Both the position numbers and the translations under genes were made by a program. A stretch of 64,000 nt of DNA from Lachnospiraceae bacterium (GTDB lineage Bacteria; Bacillota; Clostridia; Lachnospirales; Lachnospiraceae): contig JAQUVX010000016.1 in assembly GCA_028693165.1 (NCBI GenBank), positions 1-64,000 of the forward strand, in the 5' to 3' direction. Below are positions 50,932 to 60,956 of this stretch, one piece after another (the first letter of the stretch is position 1; every line of letters starts with the position of its first letter). Under the pieces are notes generated by a model that had not been told where the DNA came from, made no database searches, and worked only from the letters and a program-made list of their open reading frames with translations.

Positions 50932-52299
50932 TTATTTAATGGCCTCAATCGCCGCCTGCACCTGATTGTCCTGCTTTAAAATCTCCGCCATATCCTGACC
51001 CGGATTCTCCGGCACCTCATACTCCACTTCCACGTCCGGGGTCAAGCCCTTCTTGTGCAGATCGTTTCCTGCCGGTGTGTAGTAATGTGCAACCGTCAGC
51101 TTCACAGCGGAGCCGTCCGTCAGGGGAATCAGATTCTGCACAATGCCCTTTCCAAAGGAAGTCGTTCCGACCAGGACTGCCTTTTTGTAGTCCTGCAATG
51201 CTCCCGCAAATACCTCTGACGCGCTGGCGGACTGTCCGTTCAACAGCACCGCAATCGGCATATCCAGTTCATGGTCATCTGTTTTCGGATATCGTTTTTC
51301 CAGGCGCTTGCCCTCCGCCGTCTCATGGCGCAGTTCTCCATCCTCACAGTAATACTTATCTTCCTGACCATGTTTACTCGCCGTCGAGAGCAGCATTCCG
51401 TCAAACGGATCTTCCGGCAGCAGGTAAGCCGCCATCTGCACGCAGGAATCCACGACACCGCCCGGATTATCCCGCAGGTCGATGACAAGACGCTCCATCC
51501 CCTGCTTTTCCAGATCTTCCACCGCCGTCTGGAACTGATCGCCGGTGATCACATCAAACTGTGTCACCAGAACATATCCGGTCTTGTCTTCCATCATCTG
51601 ATGCTCTACGGTAGGATTCTCCACCATACGGCGCTGTACGTGCAGCGAAACTTCTTCCCCGTCGCGCAGAACCGTCAAATCCACATAGGTCCCTTCCTCG
51701 CCGCGGACATGCTGCTGAACCAGTACATCCAGGTCAAACTGGGATACGTCCTGACCGTCCACTTTGTAGAAGATATCCCCCTTCTTCATGCCGGCTTCCT
51801 CCGCCGGAGAGCCCGGGAATACGCGGATCGCAGTCATAATACCCGTCTCGATATTCTGGCTGATCATGGCTCCGATGCCGCAGTAGACACCGCTGGTCTC
51901 CTCACTCATCTGTGCATACTCTTCCGCAGTATAATACACCGAATAGGGATCGTCCAGACCATACATCAGCCCCTTGTAGATCCCGTCTTCCACCTTGCTC
52001 ATATCCTCATCAAACAAAAAATCGCGATTGATGATATCCTGAAGTGTGCTCAGTTTTTTGTTCAGGCTCAGAAGATCCAGCTTCTGGTTTTCCGCCGCTG
52101 CCCCGGTGCTTTCCGCAACCGTGCCCTGCTGCTGCACCTGACTGTCGATCACCGAACGTCCGATTACCGAGATCCCTGCCGCCACACCGACGATCATCAA
52201 TCCCGCAAACGCTGTTACCAGAGCGCCAACTAAGACGCCCTTCCAGAATTTATTTTTATTTTTTGTCTCATTCCTGTTTTCGTTTTCCAATGCTGTCAC
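50932..52299 (-). CDS. S41-family carboxy-terminal processing protease
   Basis: The 455-aa protein has an N-terminal membrane anchor (VLVGALVTAFAGLMIVGVAA), a PDZ domain (RVFPGSPAEEAGMKKGDIFY) and the S41 core with catalytic Ser in LLNGQSASASEVF (about residue 356) and Lys in TTSFGKGIVQ (about 381). CtpA/CtpB-type proteases process extracytoplasmic proteins. The GTG at 52299 lacks a strong ribosome binding site; a TTG three codons later has AGGTGA upstream and may be the true start. It follows the M23 gene in the ftsEX cluster. Confidence 0.93.
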   Translation of the reverse strand: MTALENENRNETKNKNKFWKGVLVGALVTAFAGLMIVGVAAGISVIGRSVIDSQVQQQGTVAESTGAAAENQKLDLLSLNKKLSTLQDIINRDFLFDEDMSKVEDGIYKGLMYGLDDPYSVYYTAEEYAQMSEETSGVYCGIGAMISQNIETGIMTAIRVFPGSPAEEAGMKKGDIFYKVDGQDVSQFDLDVLVQQHVRGEEGTYVDLTVLRDGEEVSLHVQRRMVENPTVEHQMMEDKTGYVLVTQFDVITGDQFQTAVEDLEKQGMERLVIDLRDNPGGVVDSCVQMAAYLLPEDPFDGMLLSTASKHGQEDKYYCEDGELRHETAEGKRLEKRYPKTDDHELDMPIAVLLNGQSASASEVFAGALQDYKKAVLVGTTSFGKGIVQNLIPLTDGSAVKLTVAHYYTPAGNDLHKKGLTPDVEVEYEVPENPGQDMAEILKQDNQVQAAIEAIK

Positions 52300-52330
52300 C
52301 TGTCTTTCTGTCTGCCTCTGCAGCCGATGC

Positions 52331-53554
52331 TTACGGGCTCACATAACTTTGTGGATTGATATAGCGTCCCCCCGCACGGATTCCAAAATGCAGATGCGGT
52401 CCCGTGGAATATCCCGTGGAACCCACCTTCGCAATCGTCTGTCCCTGGCTGACCTGTGCCCCTTCCGATACCAGGAGCTGTGAGCAGTGCATATACACGG
52501 TATAGACACCGCCGCCATGGCTGACCATGATATAGTTACCAGCCGAATAGCTGTATGTAGATACCACTACCGTGCCGGAAGCCGCCGCCACGATCGAAGC
52601 TCCGCTGCTCGCACCGATATCGATGCCCTGATGGTTACTCGAAGCACCCTCGGTAGGTGAACTGCGTCCGCCAAAGCCCGATGTGATCCGTCCGCTTGCA
52701 GGACACGGCCACACAAATTTAATATTCCCAAGACTGACGGTTTTATACGATTTTCCGGCTGCCTCAGCGGCTTTTCTCGCCTCTTCTTCCTTGCGTTTGA
52801 TCTCCGCCTCAAGCTGCTTTACCCGATTCTCCTGCGCCTGGATGTCCCGCTCATATTCGCTGATCTGTCCCTGCGCCGCGTCGATCTGATTCTCAAAATT
52901 CTTCAGCTCCTTGCTCTTTTGGGAAAGCAGCGTCTCCACCGACTGCTGCTTCGCCTGCGTCTGCTCCTGCAAGCCGAGAAGCTGGGTATGTTCTTCCTGA
53001 AGCACCGCCTCATGCTGTGCGATGGCTTCCTTGGTCTCTACATACTCATTCATCTTCCGTTTATCATATTCCGAAATCTTCTGAATATATTCCGCACGGT
53101 TCATCAGCTGCATCATATCACTGGACTGCAACAGCATATCGATAAAGCTGGTATCGCCCCGCTCATACATGTATTTGATGCGCAGCTTCATGTCCGCATA
53201 CTGATCCGCTTCCACCACCTTCGCTGCATCCAGCTCCTGCTGGGTCACCGTAATGTCACTTTCCTTGGTGGTGATCTGCCCCGCAAGCTGCTCCAGCTCG
53301 CCGTTTAGCGTCTCTAAGTTGCCGTCCAGCTTCTTCACATATGCCGCCGCATCCTGCTTCAGTCCTTCGAGGCTCTTTAACGATGCCTCGACCTTCTGTT
53401 TCTCTTCCTCCAGGCTGCTGGCCTTCTTCTTCGCTGCCTCCACGTCCTGCTTGGTCGCATAGACCGGACTTGCCGAGGCACCTGCCAGCGCCAGCACCAG
53501 TCCGGCCGCCAGCAGCCTGCTGCGAAGCACCGCTGCCGTTCTCTTATGTCTCAT
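52331..53554 (-). CDS. PcsB/EnvC-like M23 murein hydrolase with coiled coil
   Basis: From ATG 53554 (GTAGGTGGCTGAG upstream, over the ftsX stop) the 407-aa secreted protein has a signal peptide (RLLAAGLVLALAGASASPVY). A long coiled coil (about residues 30-260, EEEKQKVEASLKSLEGLKQD) and a C-terminal M23 peptidase domain (HQGIDIG about 309, HLHFGIRAGG about 388) follow. Such proteins are activated by FtsEX to split septal peptidoglycan. Adjacent ftsX supports this. Confidence 0.92.
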   Translation of the reverse strand: MRHKRTAAVLRSRLLAAGLVLALAGASASPVYATKQDVEAAKKKASSLEEEKQKVEASLKSLEGLKQDAAAYVKKLDGNLETLNGELEQLAGQITTKESDITVTQQELDAAKVVEADQYADMKLRIKYMYERGDTSFIDMLLQSSDMMQLMNRAEYIQKISEYDKRKMNEYVETKEAIAQHEAVLQEEHTQLLGLQEQTQAKQQSVETLLSQKSKELKNFENQIDAAQGQISEYERDIQAQENRVKQLEAEIKRKEEEARKAAEAAGKSYKTVSLGNIKFVWPCPASGRITSGFGGRSSPTEGASSNHQGIDIGASSGASIVAAASGTVVVSTYSYSAGNYIMVSHGGGVYTVYMHCSQLLVSEGAQVSQGQTIAKVGSTGYSTGPHLHFGIRAGGRYINPQSYVSP

Positions 53555-53563
53555 CTCAGCCAC

Positions 53564-54472
53564 CTACACTTTCAGGTATTTCCGGATGGTAAAGAAGCTT
53601 CCGAAGAATCCGATTCCCACGCCCAGAACCAGCGCAACCAGTATCATCTTCGGATAGATTTCCCCAATCGGAATGAAATAAAACAGGTTCGACAGAATCT
53701 GGAACCGCTCTGCCAGATACACCACCGAACGATTGTACAGGACATACATACCTGCCAGTGGGATCGCCGCGCCGATCAGGCCGATCAGAACGCCTTCTAC
53801 GATAAACGGCGCACGAATCATGAAATTCGTCGCACCGATCAGGCGCATGATCTGACTCTCCTGCTTGCGGAATGCCGCCGCCACCGATATCGTATTGTTG
53901 ATCAGGAACACCGCAACTGCCAAAAGCACGCCGATGATCAGCACCGACAACAGTCCGATCATCTTGTTGAAGCTGGAAAATCCCGCCACCGCCGCGTTGG
54001 AATAATTGACCCGGCGCACGCCGTCTAACCCCTGCAGGTAGCTCACGATCTGATTCTGATCCGCGATATTATGTAAGTAGATCTCGTAAGAGGCAGAGCC
54101 TGCCAGCGGATTGTCGTCCGCAAACCCCTCCGCCAGATCCTCCTGATCTTCAAAATACTCGGATTTGAAGCTGTCCCATGCCTCCTCAGCCGACACATAG
54201 ACCATCTCCTTGATCTCACTGCGCTGTCCGATCTGATCGCCCAGCGCCAGGATCTGATCCTCGCTCAAGTCCTCGTTAAACAATACGGTAATCCCCACCG
54301 TGGTCTCCACGTTTTTCACCATAAACTGGATGTTGGAGACAATGGAGAAAAATAAGCAAAATAAAAAAATACACGCAGAAATCGTGGCCGCGGAGGCCAG
54401 CGAAAACCAGATATTTCTGCATATATTTTTCACACCCTGTTTCAGGCAATAGCAAACTGTACTAAGTCTCAT
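53564..54472 (-). CDS. ftsX: Cell division ABC transporter permease FtsX
   Basis: From ATG 54472 the protein starts [20 protein letters not shown], has a first transmembrane helix, an extracellular domain with QIGQRSEIKEMVYVSAEEAW, and a C-terminal FtsX domain with three helices. It couples FtsE ATP hydrolysis to the wall hydrolase encoded next. The start is within the last codons of ftsE. A GTG at 54484 is less likely. Confidence 0.95.
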   Translation of the reverse strand: MRLSTVCYCLKQGVKNICRNIWFSLASAATISACIFLFCLFFSIVSNIQFMVKNVETTVGITVLFNEDLSEDQILALGDQIGQRSEIKEMVYVSAEEAWDSFKSEYFEDQEDLAEGFADDNPLAGSASYEIYLHNIADQNQIVSYLQGLDGVRRVNYSNAAVAGFSSFNKMIGLLSVLIIGVLLAVAVFLINNTISVAAAFRKQESQIMRLIGATNFMIRAPFIVEGVLIGLIGAAIPLAGMYVLYNRSVVYLAERFQILSNLFYFIPIGEIYPKMILVALVLGVGIGFFGSFFTIRKYLKV

Positions 54473-55148
54473 CTGTGTGTCCACCCTTCATCTCATCGCT
54501 GATAAGCCGTCCGCGATCCAGAGTAATCACACGCTTGCCCATCTGCTCTACAATCTCCTGACTGTGCGTAATCACAACTACGGTCGTGCCCCGCTGGTTG
54601 ATCTCCTCCAGCAGCTTCATGATTTCTATGGCATTATCATGATCCAGATTGCCGGTCGGCTCGTCGGCAAGCAATACCTCCGGCCGATTGATCAGCGCAC
54701 GCGCAATCGCCACACGCTGCTGTTCTCCGCCGGATAACTGCTGCGGCAGAGACTTATACTTTGCAGAAAGCCCTACCAGCTTTAAAATCTTCGGGACCGA
54801 TTCCCGGATGCTGCGGGAGGGGACTCCGATGACACGCTGCGCGAAGGCTACATTCTCAAATACGCTCCGATCCCGCAAAAGCCGGAAGTCCTGAAACACG
54901 ACTCCCAGCTTTCTGCGGTATTTCGGCACATAGCGCCGCGGCATCTTCTGCAAATTCATATCGTTCACAAGGATCTGACCGGAGGTCGGCTCCGCCTCCT
55001 TGAGGAGGAGCTTAAACAGGGTTGTCTTGCCGGAGCCGCTGCGCCCCATGATAAACACAAACTCCCCGTCCCCGATCTCGATGTTGATGTCCTTTAACGC
55101 TTTGTTTCCGGTCTCATACGTCTTATTGATATTTCGGATTTCTATCAT
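54462..55148 (-). CDS. ftsE: Cell division ATPase FtsE
   Basis: The 228-aa ABC ATPase has Walker [11 protein letters not shown] (about residues 33-42), signature [15 protein letters not shown], Walker [12 protein letters not shown] and the FtsE start [20 protein letters not shown]. With FtsX it forms the septal complex that regulates peptidoglycan hydrolysis. It overlaps ftsX by 11 nt. The ribosome binding site is weak, suggesting coupling with the upstream regulator gene. Confidence 0.96.
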   Translation of the reverse strand: MIEIRNINKTYETGNKALKDINIEIGDGEFVFIMGRSGSGKTTLFKLLLKEAEPTSGQILVNDMNLQKMPRRYVPKYRRKLGVVFQDFRLLRDRSVFENVAFAQRVIGVPSRSIRESVPKILKLVGLSAKYKSLPQQLSGGEQQRVAIARALINRPEVLLADEPTGNLDHDNAIEIMKLLEEINQRGTTVVVITHSQEIVEQMGKRVITLDRGRLISDEMKGGHTDET

Positions 55149-55150
55149 AA

Positions 55151-56239
55151 TTAATAATCCAGGCTCTCCATGTATTTCATATATTTAACAACCATCAGGG
55201 CAATCTTGAAGGTAATCGCATCCTCAAACACCCGCAGATCCAGCCCGGTGCTCTTCTGCAATTTGTCCAGACGATATACCAGCGTGTTGCGGTGGATGTA
55301 AAGCTGTCTGGACGTCTCAGACACGTTTAAGCTGTTCTCGAAGAATTTGTTGATGGTGGTCAGAGTCTCCTCGTCAAAGTCATCCGGAGACTTGCCCTCG
55401 AATACCTCACGGATAAACATCCGGCACAGCGGAAGCGGAAGCTGATAGATCAGGCGGCCGATTCCCAGGTTGCCATATGCCACCACGTTCTTGCCGCTGT
55501 AGAAGATCTTGCCCACATCCAGTGCCATCTTCGCCTCTTTGTAGGAGCGGGATACTTCCTTGATGTCGCCCACCACGGTACCGTAAGAAACATGCACCTT
55601 GGTCATCGCCTCGGTATTCAGCATATCCAGCACCATGTTGGCAGTCTTTTCCAGATCATCGTAGGACTCGTTCGGCTTCACTTCCTTGACGAGAATGATG
55701 TTCTTCTCATCCACAGCCGTGATAAAATCCTTGGTCTTCGTCGCAAACAGGCTGCGCACGGTCTCAAGCGCGTTGACATCCTTCTCGTGCTTGGTCTCGA
55801 TCAGATAAACCACGCGCTTCACATTGGTCTCAATATGCAGCTTCTTGGCGCGGTTGTAGATGTCCACCAGCAGAAGGTTGTCCAAAAGCAGGTTCTTGAT
55901 GAAATTGTCTTTGTCAAAACGCTCTTTATATGCCACCAGCAGGTTCTGAACCTGAAACGCTGCCAGCTTGCCTACCATGTAGACGTCGTCGCTTCCGCCA
56001 CGGGCCAGCAGAATATACTCCAGCTGATGCTCGTCAAATACTTTAAAAAACTGATATCCCTGAATAACCTGACTGTCTGCCGGAGAATCTACGAAGGATA
56101 AAATGGAATCCTCATAAGCCTCTGCCTCCGGAAATGTAGATGCCAATACCTTGCCTTCCGTATCACAGATGCACAGATCCACTCTCGTAATACCCTTTAA
56201 TCCGTCAATCGTCGTCTGAAGAATCTGATTCGATATCAT
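55151..56239 (-). CDS. PucR/CdaR-family regulator
   Basis: The 362-aa protein has an N-terminal sensor domain (RVDLCICDTEGKVLASTFPE), a GGDEF-like CdaR middle and a C-terminal HTH_30 (NSLNVSETSRQLYIHRNTLV, YRLDKLQKSTGLDLR). CdaR/PucR proteins control sugar-diacid or purine use. It lies directly upstream of ftsE on the same strand, so it may be cotranscribed with cell-division genes, an unusual link. ATAAGGAGCGTGCACT precedes the ATG. Confidence 0.9.
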   Translation of the reverse strand: MISNQILQTTIDGLKGITRVDLCICDTEGKVLASTFPEAEAYEDSILSFVDSPADSQVIQGYQFFKVFDEHQLEYILLARGGSDDVYMVGKLAAFQVQNLLVAYKERFDKDNFIKNLLLDNLLLVDIYNRAKKLHIETNVKRVVYLIETKHEKDVNALETVRSLFATKTKDFITAVDEKNIILVKEVKPNESYDDLEKTANMVLDMLNTEAMTKVHVSYGTVVGDIKEVSRSYKEAKMALDVGKIFYSGKNVVAYGNLGIGRLIYQLPLPLCRMFIREVFEGKSPDDFDEETLTTINKFFENSLNVSETSRQLYIHRNTLVYRLDKLQKSTGLDLRVFEDAITFKIALMVVKYMKYMESLDY

Positions 56240-56349
56240 AGTGCACGCTCCTTATTCTGTTTTTCACTTGTGTATTATAAACAAAAAATCATTATTCTTA
56301 AAAGAATCCTTGTCTTATATCTTAAAGCAATTTGCCAAAAAAAGCAAGC

Positions 56350-56405
56350 AAAAACCCAACGTACTCCACATCCTTGATGGTCGGAGGTACGCTGGGTTTC
56401 TTTTA
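56350..56405. terminator. Terminator between MsmX-type ATPase and PucR gene
   Basis: AAACCCAACGTACTCC pairs with GGAGGTACGCTGGGTTT, followed by CTTTT. It lies after the ATPase gene stop and before the PucR start. Confidence 0.8.
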
Positions 56406-56458
56406 TACTGTTATCCTGTTTTTCTGACAGACAATCCAAATGACAAAATCAGACGTTT

Positions 56459-57571
56459 TTAGTTGGTAACAACCTGCTCGGTCTCTTTGTCAAATACATG
56501 GATCTTGTTCAAATCCATAGCCAGCTTCACGGTATCGCCAGGTCTTGCTGTGGTACGCGGATTTACGCGGGCGGTACAGTTCACATCGCTGATATCGAAG
56601 TACAGATATACCTCTGCTCCCAACAGCTCATATACGCGGATGGTTGCTTCGAATACGCTCTTCGGGGACTTCGCCAGGAAATCCTCTTCGTCATGCAGAT
56701 CCTCCGGACGGATACCCATGGTAACTGATTTGCCGATATAGCCCTTCTCCTCCAAAACCTTGCCCTTTTCTTCCGGCAGTGCAATGGTGTGTTTGTCAAA
56801 GGTCAGCGTAATATCTTCGCCGCTCTTGCCAACCGTCGCATCGATCAGGTTCATCTGCGGAGCTCCGATAAAGCCTGCAACGAACTTGTTCTGCGGTCTG
56901 TCATACAGATTCTGCGGAGAGTCAACCTGCTGAATCAGGCCGTCCTTCATAACGACGATTCTGGTACCCAGGGTCATCGCCTCGGTCTGGTCATGGGTTA
57001 CATAGATGATGGTCGCCTGCAGTCTCTGATGCAGTTTGGAAATCTCGATACGCATCTGACCTCTCAGCTTTGCATCCAGGTTGGACAGCGGCTCATCCAT
57101 CAGGAATACCTTCGGGTTACGCACGATAGCACGTCCCATCGCCACACGCTGTCTCTGACCACCGGACAGAGCCTTCGGCTTACGGTCTAACAGATGAGAC
57201 AGATCCAGAATTCTTGCTGCTTCCTGAACCAGCTTGTCGATCTCTTCCTTCGGGGTCTTTCTCAGCTTCAGACCAAATGCCATATTGTCATACACGGACA
57301 TATGCGGATACAGAGCATAGTTCTGGAATACCATCGCGATATCTCTGTCTTTCGGTTCTACGTCATTTACCAGCTTGCCGTCGATATACAGCTCGCCTGA
57401 TGAAATATCTTCCAGTCCTGCAATCATACGAAGGGTCGTGGACTTACCACAGCCGGACGGACCTACGAAAATGATGAATTCTTTATCTGCAATCTCCAGA
57501 TTGAAATCTTTTACTGCTACAAATCCGTTCGGATATGCTTTCGTTACATTCTTAAGTGATAAACTAGCCAT
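56459..57571 (-). CDS. Multi-sugar ABC transporter ATPase (MsmX/UgpC type)
   Basis: From ATG 57571 (TGCAGGAGGAAAAGAACAT upstream) the 370-aa protein has Walker A VGPSGCGKSTTLRM (about residues 36-49), signature LSGGQRQRVAMGRA, Walker B VFLMDEPLSNLD and the C-terminal TOBE domain (VTMGIRPEDLHDEEDF). It matches the shared ATPase that energises several CUT1 sugar transporters. No permeases lie nearby, as is usual for MsmX. Confidence 0.95.
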   Translation of the reverse strand: MASLSLKNVTKAYPNGFVAVKDFNLEIADKEFIIFVGPSGCGKSTTLRMIAGLEDISSGELYIDGKLVNDVEPKDRDIAMVFQNYALYPHMSVYDNMAFGLKLRKTPKEEIDKLVQEAARILDLSHLLDRKPKALSGGQRQRVAMGRAIVRNPKVFLMDEPLSNLDAKLRGQMRIEISKLHQRLQATIIYVTHDQTEAMTLGTRIVVMKDGLIQQVDSPQNLYDRPQNKFVAGFIGAPQMNLIDATVGKSGEDITLTFDKHTIALPEEKGKVLEEKGYIGKSVTMGIRPEDLHDEEDFLAKSPKSVFEATIRVYELLGAEVYLYFDISDVNCTARVNPRTTARPGDTVKLAMDLNKIHVFDKETEQVVTN

Positions 57572-57760
57572 ATGTTCTTTTCCTCCTGCATCTGTGTGCA
57601 TCGATGATATGAATTTGTGTTTCTGTAGTTATCATACAATAGGCAGAATTTTTCTTCCATATGGCATTTGACCAAATTGTTTTCCTGCATTTTGGCGAAT
57701 TTGCTTAACAATTAAAAAAAATGCTAAAAATCACAAAAGCAGATGCAAATGCGTCTGCTT

Positions 57761-58612
57761 TTACTGTCTATATTCGATAAAACCCTCTCCCAAAACCTCC
57801 CTTACGTCACTGACGATCACGAAAGCTTGTGAATCATGCCCAACAACGAGCTCTTTTAATTGTACAATTTCTTTCTTTGACACCACACAAAACAGCACAT
57901 TTTTCTTTTGACCGGAGTACATCCCGCGCGCATCCAGCCCGGTCACGCCGCGATCCAGCTTTTCCATGATAGCTTCCGAGATCTCCTCGCTCTTTTCCGA
58001 GATGATAAAGGCAGCCTTGGAAAATTTCATACCTTCGATGATGCCGTCCGAAATCTTTGACACGGCAAAGATGGCAATCAGTGCATACAATGCATACGTG
58101 ATTCCGAAAATCTGGGCGCCCACCAGCACGATCACGGCATCCAGCACCTGCATGATCTGCGCAATGCTGTAATGACGGAACTTTCTCTGAATCAGTGCCG
58201 CCAGCATATCCGTCCCGCCGGTCGTCGCCTGACACACAAATACCAGTCCGACACCGATACCACTAATGATGCCGCCAAACAGCGCCGTCAGGAACAGATC
58301 GTCCATCAAAAACGGGATCTCCGGAAGCACATACAGCGACAGAGACAGCGACACCGTGGCAACGAGTGTCCGCTTGATAAAGCTCCAGCCCTTCAGCTTG
58401 ACCGACGCTAAAAACAGCGGGATGTTCAGCACCGTATTCGTGATCCAAAGCGGAACCTCCCACTGATTCTTCGCGATGATGGCAAGACCCGACACCCCGC
58501 CGGTGACCAGTCCCACCGGATCGTAAATATTCTTAATTGCAAATCCCATGATAAAGGAACCGAGTATGATCAACGCATAATCTCGGACCAGCAATTTCTG
58601 CTTCTGATTCAT
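57761..58612 (-). CDS. YitT-family membrane protein (DUF161/DUF2179)
   Basis: From ATG 58612 (AAGAGGCGCTGTT upstream) the 283-aa protein has about five transmembrane helices (LVRDYALIILGSFIMGFAIK, GGIISGIGVGLVFVCQATTG). A C-terminal DUF2179 domain reads GVTGLDARGMYSGQKKNVLF. It is a YitT-type protein of unknown transport function. Confidence 0.92.
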   Translation of the reverse strand: MNQKQKLLVRDYALIILGSFIMGFAIKNIYDPVGLVTGGVSGLAIIAKNQWEVPLWITNTVLNIPLFLASVKLKGWSFIKRTLVATVSLSLSLYVLPEIPFLMDDLFLTALFGGIISGIGVGLVFVCQATTGGTDMLAALIQRKFRHYSIAQIMQVLDAVIVLVGAQIFGITYALYALIAIFAVSKISDGIIEGMKFSKAAFIISEKSEEISEAIMEKLDRGVTGLDARGMYSGQKKNVLFCVVSKKEIVQLKELVVGHDSQAFVIVSDVREVLGEGFIEYRQ

Positions 58613-58638
58613 AACAGCGCCTCTTTCTCTCTGACGGA

Positions 58639-59220
58639 TCAGGAAATCTTCTTCGCCAGCACGTACAGCTGATTCTCGCTCTCGCGATGCCCCTCCGGCT
58701 GCTCCCACAGCTTCATAATCTGCAATCGTCCCGTCTCATTGAGCAGTCGTTCCAGACGTTCTTTGGTGTACTCACTGATAAAACGCTCCCCACGGGAACC
58801 CTCAAAATCCCCCTCCAAAAAGGAGAGGAACAAAATCCCGTCCACACAGAGTGCATTCAGAATCTTCTCAAGAACGGTGTTCATCTCCGATTCCGGGACA
58901 TGAATCAGAGCCTCATGGCCCCAGATTCCGTCGAACACTTCGTCAAACTCCATCTCTTCGTATGACATCTGCAGCACTTCCAGGCCGGTATGTATCTCTG
59001 CCAGCTTGCACATCTCCTCCGATGCGTCCAGTGGAGTCACGTCATAACCCAGCTCGTAGAACGCCAGACTGTCCCGTCCCGAGCCGCAGCCCAGATCCAG
59101 AATCGTATCTCCCTCCTCCAAATCCTTCAGAAACTCCGCACGAAGCTCCTCCACATCCAGATCCACCGTATCTTCAAAAATTTTCGATGCATACTTATCG
59201 TAGTATTCTAACGTGTCCAA
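58639..59220 (-). CDS. Class I SAM-dependent methyltransferase
   Basis: The 193-aa protein has the SAM motif ILDLGCGSGRDSLAFYELGY (about residues 41-60), a post-I Asp (VTPLDAS) and FDGIWGHEALIHVP motif. Substrate unknown. TTG at 59220 follows AGGAGGACGGTT. It lies between CvfB and YitT. Confidence 0.9.
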   Translation of the reverse strand: MDTLEYYDKYASKIFEDTVDLDVEELRAEFLKDLEEGDTILDLGCGSGRDSLAFYELGYDVTPLDASEEMCKLAEIHTGLEVLQMSYEEMEFDEVFDGIWGHEALIHVPESEMNTVLEKILNALCVDGILFLSFLEGDFEGSRGERFISEYTKERLERLLNETGRLQIMKLWEQPEGHRESENQLYVLAKKIS

Positions 59221-59230
59221 AACCGTCCTC

Positions 59231-60064
59231 CTATATTCTCTCTATGGTCTTTTCTGTAATCTTGACTTTGCCTTCTTTGAGCAGATGGCCGACTGCCCGC
59301 TTGAATGCATTTTTGCTCAAGCGGAATTCCCGCATAATGATCTCCGGACTTGCCTTGTCTGTAAATGGCAGCACTCCCTCAAATTCGTCGAGCACCTTCA
59401 TAACCAGCTTTGCATCCTCATCCATCTGCACATGCGCCTTCTGACGCGGGCTTAAATCCAGCTTGCCGTCCTCGCGCACGCGGATAACACGGGTCTCCAC
59501 CACATCCCCCAGATGAAAATCTCCGTACAGCTCCTTCTGCGGAATCAGGCCGAAATAGCGGTTATCCACCGCCACAAACGCACCGATCTCCTCATTGATC
59601 TCATAGATCGTTCCGCTGACCTGCTCGTCCTTCTGATAAGGAGATTCCGCCGACATATAGGGATACACATTCATCGTGGCAGCAAGCCGCTGACTCTTAT
59701 CAATATACAAAGCGACCAGACATGCTTCACCCGGGCGGACCTTGTGATTCTGCTCCTTAAACGGAAGCAGCAAATCCTTCTCCAGTCCCATATCCAGAAA
59801 TGCGCCGATCTTCGCAACCTCCTTGACCGTCAGCACTCCAACCTCTCCCACTTCCAGCTTCGGCCTGCCTGTGGTGGCGATCAGGCGGTCCTCGGAATCC
59901 TTGTACACAAAGATCTCCAGCTCATCGCCCACCTTTGTGCCCTCCGGGATCTGCTTCTTGGGAAGCAGCACCGCCAGCTTATCCTGTTCTGACTCCCCCA
60001 GGTAAATACCGAATTCTTTCTCCCGCAGCACGCGCAGTGTCTGTCTCTTTCCTAATTCAATCAT
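59231..60064 (-). CDS. cvfB: CvfB-type S1 RNA-binding protein
   Basis: The 277-aa protein begins MIELGKRQTLRVLREKEFGI and has S1-type RNA-binding domains (EVGEVGVLTVKEVAKIGAFL, DMGLEKDLLLPFKEQ) and a C-terminal winged helix (IMREFRLSKNAFKRAVGHLL). It matches CvfB (conserved virulence factor B)/YitL. Its start touches the stop of the thioesterase gene, suggesting coupling. Confidence 0.92.
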   Translation of the reverse strand: MIELGKRQTLRVLREKEFGIYLGESEQDKLAVLLPKKQIPEGTKVGDELEIFVYKDSEDRLIATTGRPKLEVGEVGVLTVKEVAKIGAFLDMGLEKDLLLPFKEQNHKVRPGEACLVALYIDKSQRLAATMNVYPYMSAESPYQKDEQVSGTIYEINEEIGAFVAVDNRYFGLIPQKELYGDFHLGDVVETRVIRVREDGKLDLSPRQKAHVQMDEDAKLVMKVLDEFEGVLPFTDKASPEIIMREFRLSKNAFKRAVGHLLKEGKVKITEKTIERI

Positions 60065-60787
60065 CTAATTCTCTCTTTCTGGTCGCACCCACACGACCGC
60101 ATATGCCTCGCCAGCCTCATCACACAAAGCCACGGTATACGTGTCCTCTATCCGGCTGACCCGCGGAATCATCTGGTCTCCCAGCACCGCTGCTTTCTTA
60201 TATTCTACCCGCAGTTCCCGAATCCGAATCCCCGCCGGCAGCACTTCTCTGGCAATCTCCACATATTGTGCATTATTCACATGATGGTTGGTATCGATGT
60301 GATGCCGTCCCACCAGCGCAGCCGGTGCTTCCCGGTAGTCCTTCGGCAGTACGATCCGCCGCGGTGCGTAGTCCATCTCCAGTTTGGGGTTCTCACCTGC
60401 ACCGTATCCACGGATGTCCTCCAGTCCCACCTTGACCGGACGTCCGGCCTCGGTATCGAAGAAAAACCAGATGGAATTGGCTTTGACAAGATCATGTCCT
60501 GCCTCATCCCGGATCAAAAAATTACGATATCCGTACATGCCCTTGAAATCATACGGCCATGTGCTGACCACAATGTGCTCTCCCAAACGCGGATACCGCT
60601 CCATCACGATCTGCCACGAGGACAGCCACCATGCGCGGTGATGCTCCTCCAGGTAACTGATGCCAAGCTTCAAATCCTCCGACTGGAAGGTCGAACAGTC
60701 CTGCAGGTAATTGATAACGCCTGTTACCGAAAGCTCCTGATTCTGCTCCACCTCACTGTAGCGCACCCGACTCTCAAACGAATACAT
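60065..60787 (-). CDS. Acyl-ACP thioesterase
   Basis: The 240-aa double hot-dog protein has the FatA/FatB-type pattern: RVRYSEVEQNQELSVTGVIN, SSWQIVMERYPRLGEHIVV and the second domain with HHIDTNHHVNNAQYVEIARE (Asn/His catalytic area). It releases free fatty acids from acyl-ACP. AAGAGGAAAACAAC precedes the ATG. The gene is upstream of cvfB. Confidence 0.93.
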   Translation of the reverse strand: MYSFESRVRYSEVEQNQELSVTGVINYLQDCSTFQSEDLKLGISYLEEHHRAWWLSSWQIVMERYPRLGEHIVVSTWPYDFKGMYGYRNFLIRDEAGHDLVKANSIWFFFDTEAGRPVKVGLEDIRGYGAGENPKLEMDYAPRRIVLPKDYREAPAALVGRHHIDTNHHVNNAQYVEIAREVLPAGIRIRELRVEYKKAAVLGDQMIPRVSRIEDTYTVALCDEAGEAYAVVWVRPEREN

Positions 60788-60882
60788 GTTGTTTTCCTCT
60801 TTCTTTATTAGACGCTCAAAGCACCAGAGTCTAAATATTCTCCATTATCGCATAGAATAAGACGAATCTCAACTGTTTTTTG

Positions 60883-60921
60883 AAAAAGGAGTCTGCGATA
60901 TCGCACGCAGACCCCTTTTTG
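60883..60921. terminator. Terminator after yhcH
   Basis: AAAAAGGAGTCTGCG pairs with CGCAGACCCCTTTTT around a small palindromic loop. It lies downstream of the yhcH stop and can work in both directions. Confidence 0.85.
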
Positions 60922-60956
60922 TCGGTTCGTATGTCAGTTCTTATTTCCCGCCGCTG

